A DNA stretch of 64,000 nucleotides from CALBPI01 sp039027435 (GCA_039027435.1 JBCCKF010000004.1:186001-250000), one strand, 5' to 3'. Counted from the first letter of the stretch, positions 17,032-25,621 are shown. Translations and numbers: made by a program. Notes: generated by a model from the letters alone, not told the origin.

Positions 17032-18231
17032 GTGAGCGAAACCACGTCGGCTCGCAAGCCTGTCTACAGTCGCACCGCCCAGTATCTTCACTGGGCGGTT
17101 GCGGCCATGATCGTTTTACAGTTCGTGCTGATCGAAATCGCTGAAGGCACGACCAGCAGAATTGCGGTGCTTGGCCTGTTCGCCAATCACAAGTCGGTGG
17201 GCATGACAATTCTGATGCTGGCGATCCTGCGACTGGGATGGCGCCTCGCCAATCAGCCGCCAAAGCTGCCCAGCGAGATGCCGGCGTGGCAGGTGCAGGT
17301 ATCTGCACTGACCCACTGGGCGCTCTACGCCTTTCTGTTTGCATTGCCGATCAGCGGCTGGCTCATGTCTTCCGCCGCCAACTACAGCGTGAGCTGGTTT
17401 GGATTGTTCACCTGGCCGGATCTTGTATCTCCAGATGAAGTTCTCAAAGACACACTCAAAACCGTTCATGAACTCCTTGGCAAGGCGCTGTTTGTTATTG
17501 CGTTGCTGCACGTACTCGCCGCCTGCAAACACCACTTCCTCGACAAGGATGACGTCTTGAAACGAATGTCCGCGGCCGTGCCGCTTGTTTTGTTTGGCCT
17601 GATCATTGCCGGGGGAACCTGGGCGCTGGGTAGTGTTGGCCAGTCGTCCGAATCCACTGATGCGACCGATTCCGGTGCGGTAGCCGAGACTCAGCCAGCT
17701 AGCGCTGACGCGGTCGCCGAGAGTAGTGACCTGCCGTTGTGGCGAATCGATTTCAATACGAGCTTCATTGAGTTCACCGCGACACAGGCGGGTGCGCCTT
17801 TCACCGGCGAATGGGCCGACTGGCAGGCCAAGATGCAATTCGACGAGCAAGACCTCGCGAACAGCCGGTTCGACGTTGTGATCGCCACCAGCGGCGTCAG
17901 CACCGATGACACAGAGCGCGATGAGACGCTACAGGACAGCGATTTCTTTGACGCGGAAAACCATCCGACCGTGCGGTTCCTGACCAGTGAGATCACACAA
18001 ACTGATGAAGGCTATCTCGCGCAGGCGACACTGACCGTCAAGGGCACCGCCTACCCGGTCGAGTTTGTTTTTGATGTGGCGACGGATGGTGAGACGCGCG
18101 TTTTGTCAGGCGAAGCGAGACTGGATCGTCTTGCCCTCGGCCTGGGTCTCGGAGAGTGGGCAGATACCGAATGGGTCGGACAGTATGTCGATGTCCTGGT
18201 CGGTGTCTCCGCTGTCGTGGTGGCCGAGTAA
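17032..18231 (+). CDS. Cytochrome b561 fused to YceI domain
   Basis: 399-residue fusion. Residues 1 to about 200 form a cytochrome b561-type membrane domain with hydrophobic helices and candidate heme histidines at 20, 53, 95, 146 and 160. A Ser/Ala/Glu-rich linker (about 203-233) leads to a YceI domain (about 235-399) that opens PLWRIDFNTSFIEFTATQAG and ends in VDVLVGVSAVVV. The layout suggests quinone-linked electron transfer in the membrane delivering to, or taking from, an isoprenoid bound by the periplasmic YceI barrel (inference). The start is GTG, with only a weak ribosome site. It follows the stand-alone YceI gene and is probably co-transcribed. Confidence 0.9.
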   Translation: MSETTSARKPVYSRTAQYLHWAVAAMIVLQFVLIEIAEGTTSRIAVLGLFANHKSVGMTILMLAILRLGWRLANQPPKLPSEMPAWQVQVSALTHWALYAFLFALPISGWLMSSAANYSVSWFGLFTWPDLVSPDEVLKDTLKTVHELLGKALFVIALLHVLAACKHHFLDKDDVLKRMSAAVPLVLFGLIIAGGTWALGSVGQSSESTDATDSGAVAETQPASADAVAESSDLPLWRIDFNTSFIEFTATQAGAPFTGEWADWQAKMQFDEQDLANSRFDVVIATSGVSTDDTERDETLQDSDFFDAENHPTVRFLTSEITQTDEGYLAQATLTVKGTAYPVEFVFDVATDGETRVLSGEARLDRLALGLGLGEWADTEWVGQYVDVLVGVSAVVVAE

Positions 18232-18319
18232 GCCGATCGGATCTCGCGATTATGTTAGCGCTGCCGTGATCCGGGCGCTGAAATCGCTTATACTGTTACA
18301 TCGGAAACCACCCGGGCGC

Positions 18320-18333
18320 GTTGTGATCACAAC
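18320..18333. promoter_or_regulatory. 14-bp perfect palindrome upstream of branched-chain oxoacid dehydrogenase operon
   Basis: GTTGTGATCACAAC is an exact palindrome, 47 bp before the E1alpha start. It is bracketed by a direct repeat CCCGGGCGC at 18311-18319 and 18342-18350. A TATACT at 18289-18294 could be a -10 box, though I see no convincing -35; if so, the palindrome would lie about 20-30 bp downstream of transcription start, a repressing position. The inner word differs from the spaced CRP/FNR sites. Regulator unknown. Confidence 0.45.
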
Positions 18334-18380
18334 ATGGGGAGCCCGGGCGCCCAATGCCGATCTGATTTGGAGTGCAACCG

Positions 18381-19628
18381 ATGGGAAGCAAGCAATCCCG
18401 CCTGCACGTGCCACAGGCACCTGCACGCCCCGGTGAAACACCGGACTTCTCCTACCTGAAACTGTCCGCGGCGGGAGAGATCCCGCGACCTGATGCAAAT
18501 GCGAAGGTCTCGGAGACTGCCTACCTCGCTGACGGCCTCGTGCGCGTCCTCGACGATGATGCGGTTGCGAAGGGTCCCTGGGACCCGCACCTGGATGCCA
18601 AAGACCTGCAGATCGGGTTACGGCATATGGTGCAGACACGAATCTTTGATGACCGGATGCAGCGCGTACAACGCCAGGGCAAGATTTCGTTCTATGTGAA
18701 ATCGACTGGCGAAGAAGCCGTGTCTGTCGCCCAGGCGATGGCGTTGCGACCCGGCGATATGCTGTTCCCGAGTTACCGCAACCAGGGGCTGTTCATCGTT
18801 CGTGGCTCCAGCCTGACCGACCTCATGTCGCAGTGCCTGTCGAACACCCGGGATATGTGCAAAGGCCGCCAGCTTCCGGTGATGTATCACACAGCGCGCG
18901 ATAACATTTTTTCGATCTCCGGCAACCTCGGCACGCAGTATCCACAGGCTGTGGGTTGGGCGATGGCATCAGCGATCAAGGGCGAGGACCATATCGCCGC
19001 CGCGTGGATCGGCGACGGTACGACGGCTGAAGCTGACTTTCATCATGCGGTCACGTTCGCCTCGGTATACCAGGCGCCGGTCATCCTGAACGTCGTCAAT
19101 AACCAGTATGCGATCTCGACCTTCCAGGCATTCGCCGGCGGCGAGCAACAGACGTTCGCGGCACGCGGACCCGGCAACGGCATCGTGGGGCTGCGAGTGG
19201 ACGGCAATGATTTCCTGGCGGTGTATTCGGCCACCCAATGGGCCGCTGAACGTGCTCGCAAAGGTGCCGGACCCACGCTGATGGAATTGGTCACCTACCG
19301 CGCCGGGGCGCACTCCACGAGCGATGACCCCTCGCGATATCGACCGAAAGAGGAGTGGGATGCGTTTCCGTTAGGCGATCCGATCGAACGCCTGAAACGC
19401 TACCTGATCGAACAGGGCGCATGGTCGGAGGAACGACATGCGGCACTCGAAGAGGAAATGACCGAACACGTCAATGCTTGCTGGAAGGAAGCGACGAGTT
19501 ACGGAACCCTCAACGAGGGACCTCACCTTGACGCCTCGTTGATGTTCGAGGACATCTTCAAAGAGATGCCGAAAAACCTTCGAGCGCAGCGCGAAGCCTG
19601 GCGTGCCGAACGCGAACAGGGGGACTGA
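18381..19628 (+). CDS. bkdA1: Branched-chain 2-oxoacid dehydrogenase E1 alpha subunit
   Basis: 415-residue thiamin diphosphate-dependent E1 alpha chain. The ThDP motif runs from IGDGTTAEADFHH to NNQYAIS (about residues 212-241), and SYRNQGLFIVRGSSLTDLM and YRAGAHSTSDDPSRYRP are typical of BCKDH rather than pyruvate dehydrogenase. It decarboxylates the 2-oxoacids of Val, Leu and Ile and feeds the acyl group to lipoyl-E2. The ATG at 18381 has GGAG 8 bases upstream; a GTG three codons earlier overlaps that site. First gene of an E1alpha-E1beta-E2 operon. Confidence 0.95.
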   Translation: MGSKQSRLHVPQAPARPGETPDFSYLKLSAAGEIPRPDANAKVSETAYLADGLVRVLDDDAVAKGPWDPHLDAKDLQIGLRHMVQTRIFDDRMQRVQRQGKISFYVKSTGEEAVSVAQAMALRPGDMLFPSYRNQGLFIVRGSSLTDLMSQCLSNTRDMCKGRQLPVMYHTARDNIFSISGNLGTQYPQAVGWAMASAIKGEDHIAAAWIGDGTTAEADFHHAVTFASVYQAPVILNVVNNQYAISTFQAFAGGEQQTFAARGPGNGIVGLRVDGNDFLAVYSATQWAAERARKGAGPTLMELVTYRAGAHSTSDDPSRYRPKEEWDAFPLGDPIERLKRYLIEQGAWSEERHAALEEEMTEHVNACWKEATSYGTLNEGPHLDASLMFEDIFKEMPKNLRAQREAWRAEREQGD

Positions 19629-19631
19629 GCC

Positions 19632-20645
19632 ATGGCCAAGATGAACATGATTCAGGCGCTGAACTCGGCGATGGATATCGCCATGGATCGCGATCCAAAC
19701 GTGGTCGTGATGGGCGAAGACGTGGGCTACTTTGGCGGCGTCTTCCGTTGCACGGAAGGCCTGCAACGCAAGTATGGCGATCATCGCTGCATTGACACCC
19801 CCATCGCCGAAGGCGGCATTGTCGGCACGGCCATCGGCATGGCGGTGAACGGCCTGCGGCCCGTGGCCGAAATCCAGTTCGCCGACTATATCTACCCGGG
19901 CTTCGACCAGATCGTGAGCGAGCTCGCTCGCATCCGTTACCGCAGCGCTGGTGATTTCTCCGCGCCCGTAACGATTCGCACACCCTGTGGCGGTGGTATT
20001 CGCGGCGGCCAAACACACTCCCAGAGTCCCGAGGGGATCTTCGCGCACGTCTCTGGCATACAAGTGGTCATGCCTTCGAACCCGTATGATGCAAAGGGAT
20101 TGCTGCTCGCGAGTATCGAGAACGACGATCCGGTTGTGTTCTTCGAACCCAAGCGAATTTACAACGGACCGTTCGACGGTGACCCGAACAAACCGGCAGT
20201 TGGCTGGTCATCACATCCGATGGGCGAGGTACCCAAGGACCACTACACGGTCCCTATCGGGCTTGCGAACGTGGTGGAATCAGGCTCGGATGTCACCATC
20301 GTGACCTACGGTACGATGGTGCATGTCGCGCAAGCTGCTGCCAAAGCGGAGAACATCGATGCAGAGATCGTCGATGTCCGTTCGCTGCAGCCGCTCGACA
20401 TCGATACCATCGCGGCGTCCGTACAAAAGACCGGACGCTGCATCATCGTTCATGAAGCCACGCGCTTCTCAGGGTTTGGCGCCGAGCTGTCAGCCAGTAT
20501 TCAAGAACACTGCTTCTACTCGCTGGAAGCGCCGATCTTGCGCGTGACCGGCTGGGACACACCGTACCCACACGCATTCGAGTGGGATTATTTCCCAGGA
20601 CAGAAACGCGTCATCAACGCGCTGCAACAAGTGCTGGAGGATTGA
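19632..20645 (+). CDS. bkdA2: Branched-chain 2-oxoacid dehydrogenase E1 beta subunit
   Basis: 337-residue transketolase-like E1 beta chain starting MAKMNMIQALNSAMD. Diagnostic segments are VVMGEDVGYFGGVFRCTEGL, the ThDP-contacting PIAEGGIVGTAIGMA, and the C-terminal RVTGWDTPYPHAFEWDYFP. It forms the alpha2beta2 E1 heterotetramer with the product of the preceding gene, which ends 3 bases before this ATG. Length and motifs are standard. Confidence 0.95.
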   Translation: MAKMNMIQALNSAMDIAMDRDPNVVVMGEDVGYFGGVFRCTEGLQRKYGDHRCIDTPIAEGGIVGTAIGMAVNGLRPVAEIQFADYIYPGFDQIVSELARIRYRSAGDFSAPVTIRTPCGGGIRGGQTHSQSPEGIFAHVSGIQVVMPSNPYDAKGLLLASIENDDPVVFFEPKRIYNGPFDGDPNKPAVGWSSHPMGEVPKDHYTVPIGLANVVESGSDVTIVTYGTMVHVAQAAAKAENIDAEIVDVRSLQPLDIDTIAASVQKTGRCIIVHEATRFSGFGAELSASIQEHCFYSLEAPILRVTGWDTPYPHAFEWDYFPGQKRVINALQQVLED

Positions 20646-20649
20646 TTCA

Positions 20650-21882
20650 ATGAGCCAGTACGTATTCAAGCTGCCGGATCTCGGCGAAGGCCTGGTCGAG
20701 GCCGAGATCGGAGAGTGGCACGTAAAGGTGGGCGATGTCGTCAAAGAAGACGACGTGATCGTCGACATGATGACCGACAAGGCGGCGGTAGAGATACCGG
20801 CGCCGGTGAGCGGCCGCATTGCGTCGCTGCATGGCGAGCAGGGTGACATCGTTCCCGTCGGGACTAACCTGATCGTGTTTGATCTGGAAGGCGACAGCAC
20901 GCCGGTCGCACCGGAACCTGCCAATGCGGAGAGCGCTCCGGTGGAAACCAGCCAAACCGAGAAACCAGCAGCGACGCCACCAGTGGCGAACAAGACAACC
21001 GGCAGAGTACTGACCTCTCCAGCGGTTCGAGCGCGTGCTCGCAAGGCTGGGGTTGACCTCGCACTAGTGCCCGGCAGCGGCGCCCGAGGGCGAGTCCTCA
21101 GGAAGGACCTGGAGGCATTTATTGCCAGCGGTGGAAAGGCACTGGTTGCAGCAACTCCGGAACCCGGCGCTCTGGCAGAGACCGATGCGGTGGAAGAACA
21201 CAAAGTGATCGGTGTTCGACGCGTCATTGCTCGCAAGATGAGCGAGAGCAAGCGCAACATTCCACACTTCACCTATGTCGACGAGATCGATGTGACGCAA
21301 TTCGATGCGTTACGCCAGCACCTGAACACGCAGCGCGTAGAAGGCCAGCCGAAGCTGACGTTCCTGCCGTTATTGATCAAAGCGCTGGCGAAGACGCTCA
21401 ACGAGTTCCCGCAATGTAACGCGACCTACGATGCGGATCGTGAAGTGGTCATTCGACATGCAGCACTCAACGTGGGCATTGCCACACAGACCAAGGACGG
21501 GCTCAAGGTTCCTGTGGTGCGCCAGGCACAGTCCAAAGACGTCTGGAACCTCGCCACCGAGATTCTGGAACTCTCAGAGCTCGCACGAAACGGCAAAGCC
21601 AAGAAAGATCAGCTCACGGGCAGCAGTATCACAATCACCAGTCTCGGGGCACTCGGCGGCATCGTCACCACGCCGGTGATCAACGCGCCCGAGGTCGGCA
21701 TCATTGGCATCAACAAAGCCGTACCTCGACCGGTTGTCGTCAACGGTGAAATCGTGGTGCGCACAATGATGAACCTGTCTGTCTCGTTCGATCACCGCTT
21801 TGTCGACGGCTACGACGCTGCTGACATGGTTCGAGTCATCAAGGGCTACATCGAGCACCCGGCAACCATTTTCATGCCGTAA
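20650..21882 (+). CDS. bkdB: Branched-chain 2-oxoacid dehydrogenase E2 (lipoyl transacylase)
   Basis: 410-residue E2 core. One N-terminal lipoyl domain (residues 1-80) carries the lipoylated lysine in MMTDKAAVEIP. An Ala/Pro/Glu-rich linker leads to the peripheral E3-binding domain (about 118-157, TSPAVRARARKAG...LRKDLEAFI), then the catalytic CAT domain whose active His is in VSFDHRFVDGYDAA near residue 381. It transfers the branched acyl group to CoA. No E3 (lipoamide dehydrogenase) gene follows, so the complex must borrow one from elsewhere in the genome. The stop codon overlaps the U-tract of the terminator of the converging hpd gene. Confidence 0.95.
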   Translation: MSQYVFKLPDLGEGLVEAEIGEWHVKVGDVVKEDDVIVDMMTDKAAVEIPAPVSGRIASLHGEQGDIVPVGTNLIVFDLEGDSTPVAPEPANAESAPVETSQTEKPAATPPVANKTTGRVLTSPAVRARARKAGVDLALVPGSGARGRVLRKDLEAFIASGGKALVAATPEPGALAETDAVEEHKVIGVRRVIARKMSESKRNIPHFTYVDEIDVTQFDALRQHLNTQRVEGQPKLTFLPLLIKALAKTLNEFPQCNATYDADREVVIRHAALNVGIATQTKDGLKVPVVRQAQSKDVWNLATEILELSELARNGKAKKDQLTGSSITITSLGALGGIVTTPVINAPEVGIIGINKAVPRPVVVNGEIVVRTMMNLSVSFDHRFVDGYDAADMVRVIKGYIEHPATIFMP

Positions 21883-21912
21883 AAAAACCCCACGTCGTCG
21901 CACGACGTGGGG
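21881..21912 (-). terminator. Rho-independent terminator of hpd
   Basis: An 11-bp perfect stem (CCCCACGTCGT, 21888-21898, with ACGACGTGGGG, 21902-21912) with a 3-base loop. On the minus strand it is followed by seven Ts (21881-21887), so it terminates the minus-strand dioxygenase gene. The T-tract includes part of the plus-strand E2 stop codon. On the plus strand there is no T run, so it would be a weak terminator for the bkd operon. Confidence 0.85.
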
Positions 21913-21940
21913 TCCTGTAGTGCCCTTACGGGGTTGGGTT

Positions 21941-23062
21941 TCAGCTCCCGTCAGAAGGAATGACACCTCTTCGCATCTGGTCGAGCTCTAACGATTCGAA
22001 CAGCGCCTGAAAGTTGCCTTCGCCAAACCCTTCGTTGCCCTTGCGTTGAATGATCTCGAAAAAGATCGGACCAATGGCATTTTCGGTGAAGATCTGCAGC
22101 AGCAGGCCCTGCCCATCGGTGGGCGCGCCATCAATTAGGATCCGTCGCTTGCGCAGCTCCTCAAGTGGCTCACCATGGTTCGGCACACGTTTATCGACGA
22201 GGTCAAAGTAGGTCTCGATAGTGTCCTGGAAGTTTACGCCGTTGGCTTTGAGGGCATCGACGCTGTCGTAGATGTTGCTCGAGCCTAAGGCAATATGCTG
22301 AATGCCCTCGCCATTGTAATCGCGGAGAAACTCCTCGATCTGACTGTGATCGTCCTGGCTCTCGTTCAACGGAATTCGAATCTTCCCGCAAGGACTCGTC
22401 ATTGCCTTGGATACCAATCCTGTGACCTTGCCCTCGATATCGAAATAGCGAATCTCCTGGAAGTTGAACAGCTTCTCGTAGAAGCCTGCCCACTGGTCCA
22501 TGTTGCCCCTGCGCACGTTGTGCGTGAGGTGGTCGAGATACGTCAGCTTGGTCGATGCTGCCGCCAGTTTTTCCTGCCAGTTGGGCTCAAACACGAAATC
22601 GACGTCGTAGATGCTCTGATCGCCATACCGGTCCACCAGGTAGAGTCGACTCCCGCCGATTCCCTCGATCGCCGGAATGTTGAGCTCCATCGGACGTGGT
22701 TCAGGATCGATGGGTGTCGCGCCGAGTTCCACCGCGCGATTGAACGCCGCTTGGGCGTCCTGCACGCGGAACGCCATGGCACAAGCACAAGGACCGTGCT
22801 CCGCGGCAAACTGTTGAGCGAAACTGTCCGCCTCGGCGTTGATGATGAAATTGATATCGCCCTGCTTATGCAGCGTCACGTCTTTTGAACGATGTCGCGC
22901 CACCACGGGAAATCCCATGCTCTCGAACAGGTGCCGCAAAAGCGTCGGGTCTGGCGCCGCATACTCAACGAACTCGAAGCCGTCGGTGCCCATAGGGTTG
23001 TCCAAACCGGTTGGTGTCGCATGCGACGCCGCGCCGCCTTGCTGGGATTGTGCTGCCATCAT
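21941..23062 (-). CDS. hpd: 4-hydroxyphenylpyruvate dioxygenase
   Basis: 373-residue vicinal-oxygen-chelate dioxygenase that converts 4-hydroxyphenylpyruvate to homogentisate in tyrosine degradation. Iron ligands fit LDHLTHNV (His), GIQHIALGSSNIYD (His) and a C-terminal Glu in PIFFEIIQRKGNEGFGEGNFQALFE, the last being a hallmark of the family. Tandem ATGs exist at 23062 and 23059; GAGG upstream favours the first. No hmgA or fahA genes adjoin it. An Lrp/AsnC regulator diverges from it and is the likely controller. Confidence 0.95.
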   Translation of the reverse strand: MMAAQSQQGGAASHATPTGLDNPMGTDGFEFVEYAAPDPTLLRHLFESMGFPVVARHRSKDVTLHKQGDINFIINAEADSFAQQFAAEHGPCACAMAFRVQDAQAAFNRAVELGATPIDPEPRPMELNIPAIEGIGGSRLYLVDRYGDQSIYDVDFVFEPNWQEKLAAASTKLTYLDHLTHNVRRGNMDQWAGFYEKLFNFQEIRYFDIEGKVTGLVSKAMTSPCGKIRIPLNESQDDHSQIEEFLRDYNGEGIQHIALGSSNIYDSVDALKANGVNFQDTIETYFDLVDKRVPNHGEPLEELRKRRILIDGAPTDGQGLLLQIFTENAIGPIFFEIIQRKGNEGFGEGNFQALFESLELDQMRRGVIPSDGS

Positions 23063-23181
23063 GATGAGTACCACCTCAATTTGTGTTGGCGGCAGTCTAT
23101 CAATCCGGTAGCGCAGGATGACTGCGATTCACGCGCAAATTCGCTATGATTCACAGGATATCTTCATATTTCTACTTTCTT

Positions 23182-23652
23182 ATGCAGGATTCTTACACAC
23201 TAGACCGCTTCGATCTCGCAATCCTGCACGAACTACAGAGCGATGGGCGTCAGTCGTGGGTGGAGCTTGCCGCTGCGGTGAATTTGTCTCCCAGTGCATG
23301 TCAGCGCAGAACGCAGTCACTCCAGGCACGAGGGGTGATCGAGCGATTTAGCGTATCGCTGGACATGCAACGCATGGGGTACGACGTGGAAGCCTTCGTT
23401 GCGGTCACGATCGAACGGCAAAATCAGGCGCTCGCGGAACAGTTCCGCAAGGTGATGATCGAGCTCCCGGAAGTTCGAAGCTGCTTCATGCTGTCAGGCT
23501 CGATCGACTTTATGCTACGTGTGGTCGCGCGCAGTCTTCGCGACTACGGACAATTCATGCAGCGCGAGATTCTTAGCCTTCCAGGCGTGAAAGATGCGAC
23601 CTCTTCGATCGTGTTGGAACGCATCAAGGACACAGGGGTGATTCCGAACTAG
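23182..23652 (+). CDS. Lrp/AsnC-family transcriptional regulator
   Basis: 156-residue regulator. An N-terminal winged helix-turn-helix (LDRFDLAILHELQSDGRQSWVELAAAVNLSPSACQRR..., residues 6-60) precedes an RAM ligand-binding domain with the expected GSIDFMLRVVARSLRDY pattern. Lrp/AsnC proteins sense amino acids. Divergent placement from hpd suggests control of tyrosine or phenylalanine catabolism and of itself. The ATG at 23182 is chosen because the preceding codons are unlike the family; no strong ribosome site is seen. A TATGAT at 23144-23149 is a plausible -10, giving a short leader. Confidence 0.9.
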   Translation: MQDSYTLDRFDLAILHELQSDGRQSWVELAAAVNLSPSACQRRTQSLQARGVIERFSVSLDMQRMGYDVEAFVAVTIERQNQALAEQFRKVMIELPEVRSCFMLSGSIDFMLRVVARSLRDYGQFMQREILSLPGVKDATSSIVLERIKDTGVIPN

Positions 23653-23662
23653 TCGTGTCGGG

Positions 23663-24346
23663 CTAGGTGCCACTGCGTGCGGCTTTGGCGACGCTGGTCT
23701 CCACATCTAAAAACGCGAGCAGTCGCTCCCACTCCGGCCGATCCTTTGCGATCTGATGCGACTTCAAGTCGAAGAGTCCGACACCAAACTCTGACGCCGT
23801 CACATAGTTCTGCGAGTCGCGCAGTACAGCGACGACCGGTATGCCCAGACTATCGAGGAAGCGCATCAGACGCTCAAAACTCTTGTTGTTTCGTCGGGTT
23901 CGATTCGCAACGATACCCAGCTGCTGGCGCTCGCGGTCCAGCTTGGCGACAAGCAGAAGATCAGCGATCGCCTTTGACGCAGCTGCAATGTCGAATCTTG
24001 AGGGCAAAACCGGCATCAATACCTTATGCGCATCGCGCGTGACCTCACGCAGCTCCGCAGCGGTGTAACCCGCGGGTGAATCCACAACGACGTACTGACA
24101 GTCGTCGGGTACCCGCAGCTGAAAACTGCGCGTCATGCCCATGCGCTTTTCGTATGCCGCTATGCCGTGAATTTCCGGCAAGTTATCGGGGCGCTCTGCC
24201 AGCCAATGCATGCTGGAGCCCTGCGGATCGAAATCCAGAAGTGCGGGTTGGCCAGCACGACTCGCAAAGTAACTGGCCAAATTGGTAGCCAGCGTGGTCT
24301 TGCCACTGCCACCCTTGGGATTAACGATCACAATTTTCTTTCGCAC
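23663..24346 (-). CDS. Orphan ParA/MinD-family ATPase
   Basis: 227-residue ParA-type P-loop ATPase with deviant Walker A KGGSGKTT (residues 11-18), DFDPQGSS (Walker A') and VVVDSPAGY (Walker B). No ParB, MinE or partner gene is adjacent, so it is probably not the chromosome partition protein; orphan ParAs often position membrane machines, receptors or stores. The start is a GTG with a weak ribosome site. It converges on the Lrp gene with a 10-base gap. Its upstream neighbour on the same strand is the YHS gene, separated by a terminator. Confidence 0.88.
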   Translation of the reverse strand: MRKKIVIVNPKGGSGKTTLATNLASYFASRAGQPALLDFDPQGSSMHWLAERPDNLPEIHGIAAYEKRMGMTRSFQLRVPDDCQYVVVDSPAGYTAAELREVTRDAHKVLMPVLPSRFDIAAASKAIADLLLVAKLDRERQQLGIVANRTRRNNKSFERLMRFLDSLGIPVVAVLRDSQNYVTASEFGVGLFDLKSHQIAKDRPEWERLLAFLDVETSVAKAARSGT

Positions 24347-24391
24347 AACCGAATGCTACGCGATTTCTATGGCGAAGAGCGTTAGCGCCAT

Positions 24392-24421
24392 AAAAAAGCC
24401 CCGTTAGCGTACTAACGGGGC
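24392..24421 (-). terminator. Rho-independent terminator of the YHS-domain gene
   Basis: A 10-bp perfect stem, GCCCCGTTAG (24398-24407) with CTAACGGGGC (24412-24421), and a CGTA loop. On the minus strand it is followed by six Ts (24392-24397). It ends the minus-strand YHS-domain gene and separates it from the ParA gene. Confidence 0.85.
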
Positions 24422-24471
24422 AACCAGGCATCTGCGGCTTGCGCCGCGAGGGGAATTCACTTCACACGGTC

Positions 24472-24951
24472 CTACTTCAGGACCTCGGGCCAGTTCTCAT
24501 CAGCGAGGCGGATAAAACCTTCGGGATCCTCGCTCCATGTCTTTCCAACGTCTTCGTTGTAGTTGACGTAGAGCTTGTCGTCGACAATCTTCCAGACTTT
24601 CGGATCACCGGAAGCCGTGTAGCCCTGAGACACTGCCCAAGCACAGTATCCACCATATTGAGGTGCGTAGCGCTCGGGGTTTGCGATGAATAGTTCGCGA
24701 TTTTCGGAGCTAGAAAACAGCCAGGTCGCACCATTCCATTCGTAGAAATAGTCCTTGTCGCCTTTGGTCGGCGCACCTTCGGTAAAGTAGCTCACTGCGT
24801 CATAGCCCTTCAGGGCCTGACTTGAAAAGACCGAAGTGTAGACCGGTGCTTTATCAGCAAACGCGGAAGGCGCCATGAAGCTCAAAACCAGGGCGGTCGT
24901 CGCGAGCCAGAACGCACGGAGCGCAGAAAAAGATCGAGTGTTTGAATGCAT
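24472..24951 (-). CDS. Secreted YHS-domain protein
   Basis: 159-residue protein with a cleavable signal peptide (cleavage near SAFA, about residue 32). The mature part reads LKGYDAVSYFTEGAPTKGDKDYFYEWNGATWLFSSSENRELFIANPERYAPQYGGYCAWAVSQGY, the YHS-type domain also found in metal-linked and electron-transfer contexts; many bacterial members are annotated YHS domain-containing with no known activity. The ATG at 24951 begins the signal peptide; codons further upstream are not signal-like. It lies 57 bases after eda but has its own terminator. Function unknown; metal binding is a family-level guess. Confidence 0.85.
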   Translation of the reverse strand: MHSNTRSFSALRAFWLATTALVLSFMAPSAFADKAPVYTSVFSSQALKGYDAVSYFTEGAPTKGDKDYFYEWNGATWLFSSSENRELFIANPERYAPQYGGYCAWAVSQGYTASGDPKVWKIVDDKLYVNYNEDVGKTWSEDPEGFIRLADENWPEVLK

Positions 24952-25008
24952 TGTAGGTATCCATTGGTTTGGTATGTCCGAGGAGACCTGCAGGCATGTC
25001 AATTCATT

Positions 25009-25608
25009 TCAGAACTCGGTGACTTTTTTCGCGCTCTCCTCGATGCTGGCCCACGCGGCATCGCGTAATGCCGACTCCGGCACTACCCAACTCCCGCCAA
25101 CACAGGGCACCGATGGCAGGTCGAGATACTCTCGGACGTTACTCATGTTGATACCACCCGTCGGGCAGAACTCCAGCGCTGGAAGCACCGAGGAATAAGC
25201 TTTGAGTGCAGCGACGCCACCGGATACGCTCGCAGGAAAAAACTTCACCGCTTCCTGCCCAACTGAATGCCAGTGCGCCATTTCCGAAATCGTCTGAGCG
25301 CCTGGTAGCAGCGGAACAGAAGCAGCAGTACAAACCTCATGCACTGGCATTGAGATGCCTGGCGACACCACGAACGCGACGCCGCTATCGACAACGGCGC
25401 GCGCCTGTTCGTCGGTCCACACCGTGCCGGCGCCCACACGCATCTCGGGAAACGTCTTGACGAGTTCGACGATCGCAGCGAGCGCGCCCTGGGTACGCAA
25501 GGTCACTTCAATAATGCGGACACCACCATTCAAGAGCGCGTGTCCAAGCGCAATCACATCGGTGTTGTCGGGAATCGTAACCACCGGGATAACCGGCGAC
25601 ACTCGCAT
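25009..25608 (-). CDS. eda: KDPG aldolase (2-dehydro-3-deoxyphosphogluconate aldolase)
   Basis: 199-residue class I aldolase that splits 2-keto-3-deoxy-6-phosphogluconate to pyruvate and glyceraldehyde 3-phosphate. The catalytic Glu is in IIEVTLRT (about residue 36), Arg/Gly in VGAGTVW, and the Schiff-base lysine in AVKFFPAS. FCPTGGINMSNVREYL is typical. The ATG at 25608 has TAGGA 7 bases upstream; a GTG at 25629 overlaps edd and is less likely. Last gene of zwf-pgl-edd-eda, 13 bases after edd. This completes the Entner-Doudoroff route. Confidence 0.95.
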   Translation of the reverse strand: MRVSPVIPVVTIPDNTDVIALGHALLNGGVRIIEVTLRTQGALAAIVELVKTFPEMRVGAGTVWTDEQARAVVDSGVAFVVSPGISMPVHEVCTAASVPLLPGAQTISEMAHWHSVGQEAVKFFPASVSGGVAALKAYSSVLPALEFCPTGGINMSNVREYLDLPSVPCVGGSWVVPESALRDAAWASIEESAKKVTEF

Positions 25609-25621
25609 GATTTTTCCTACG

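Noticed and set aside
18320..18333. CRP or FNR site before the bkd operon
   Set aside because: Both need a spacer between TGTGA/TTGAT and its complement; here the halves abut with no spacer.
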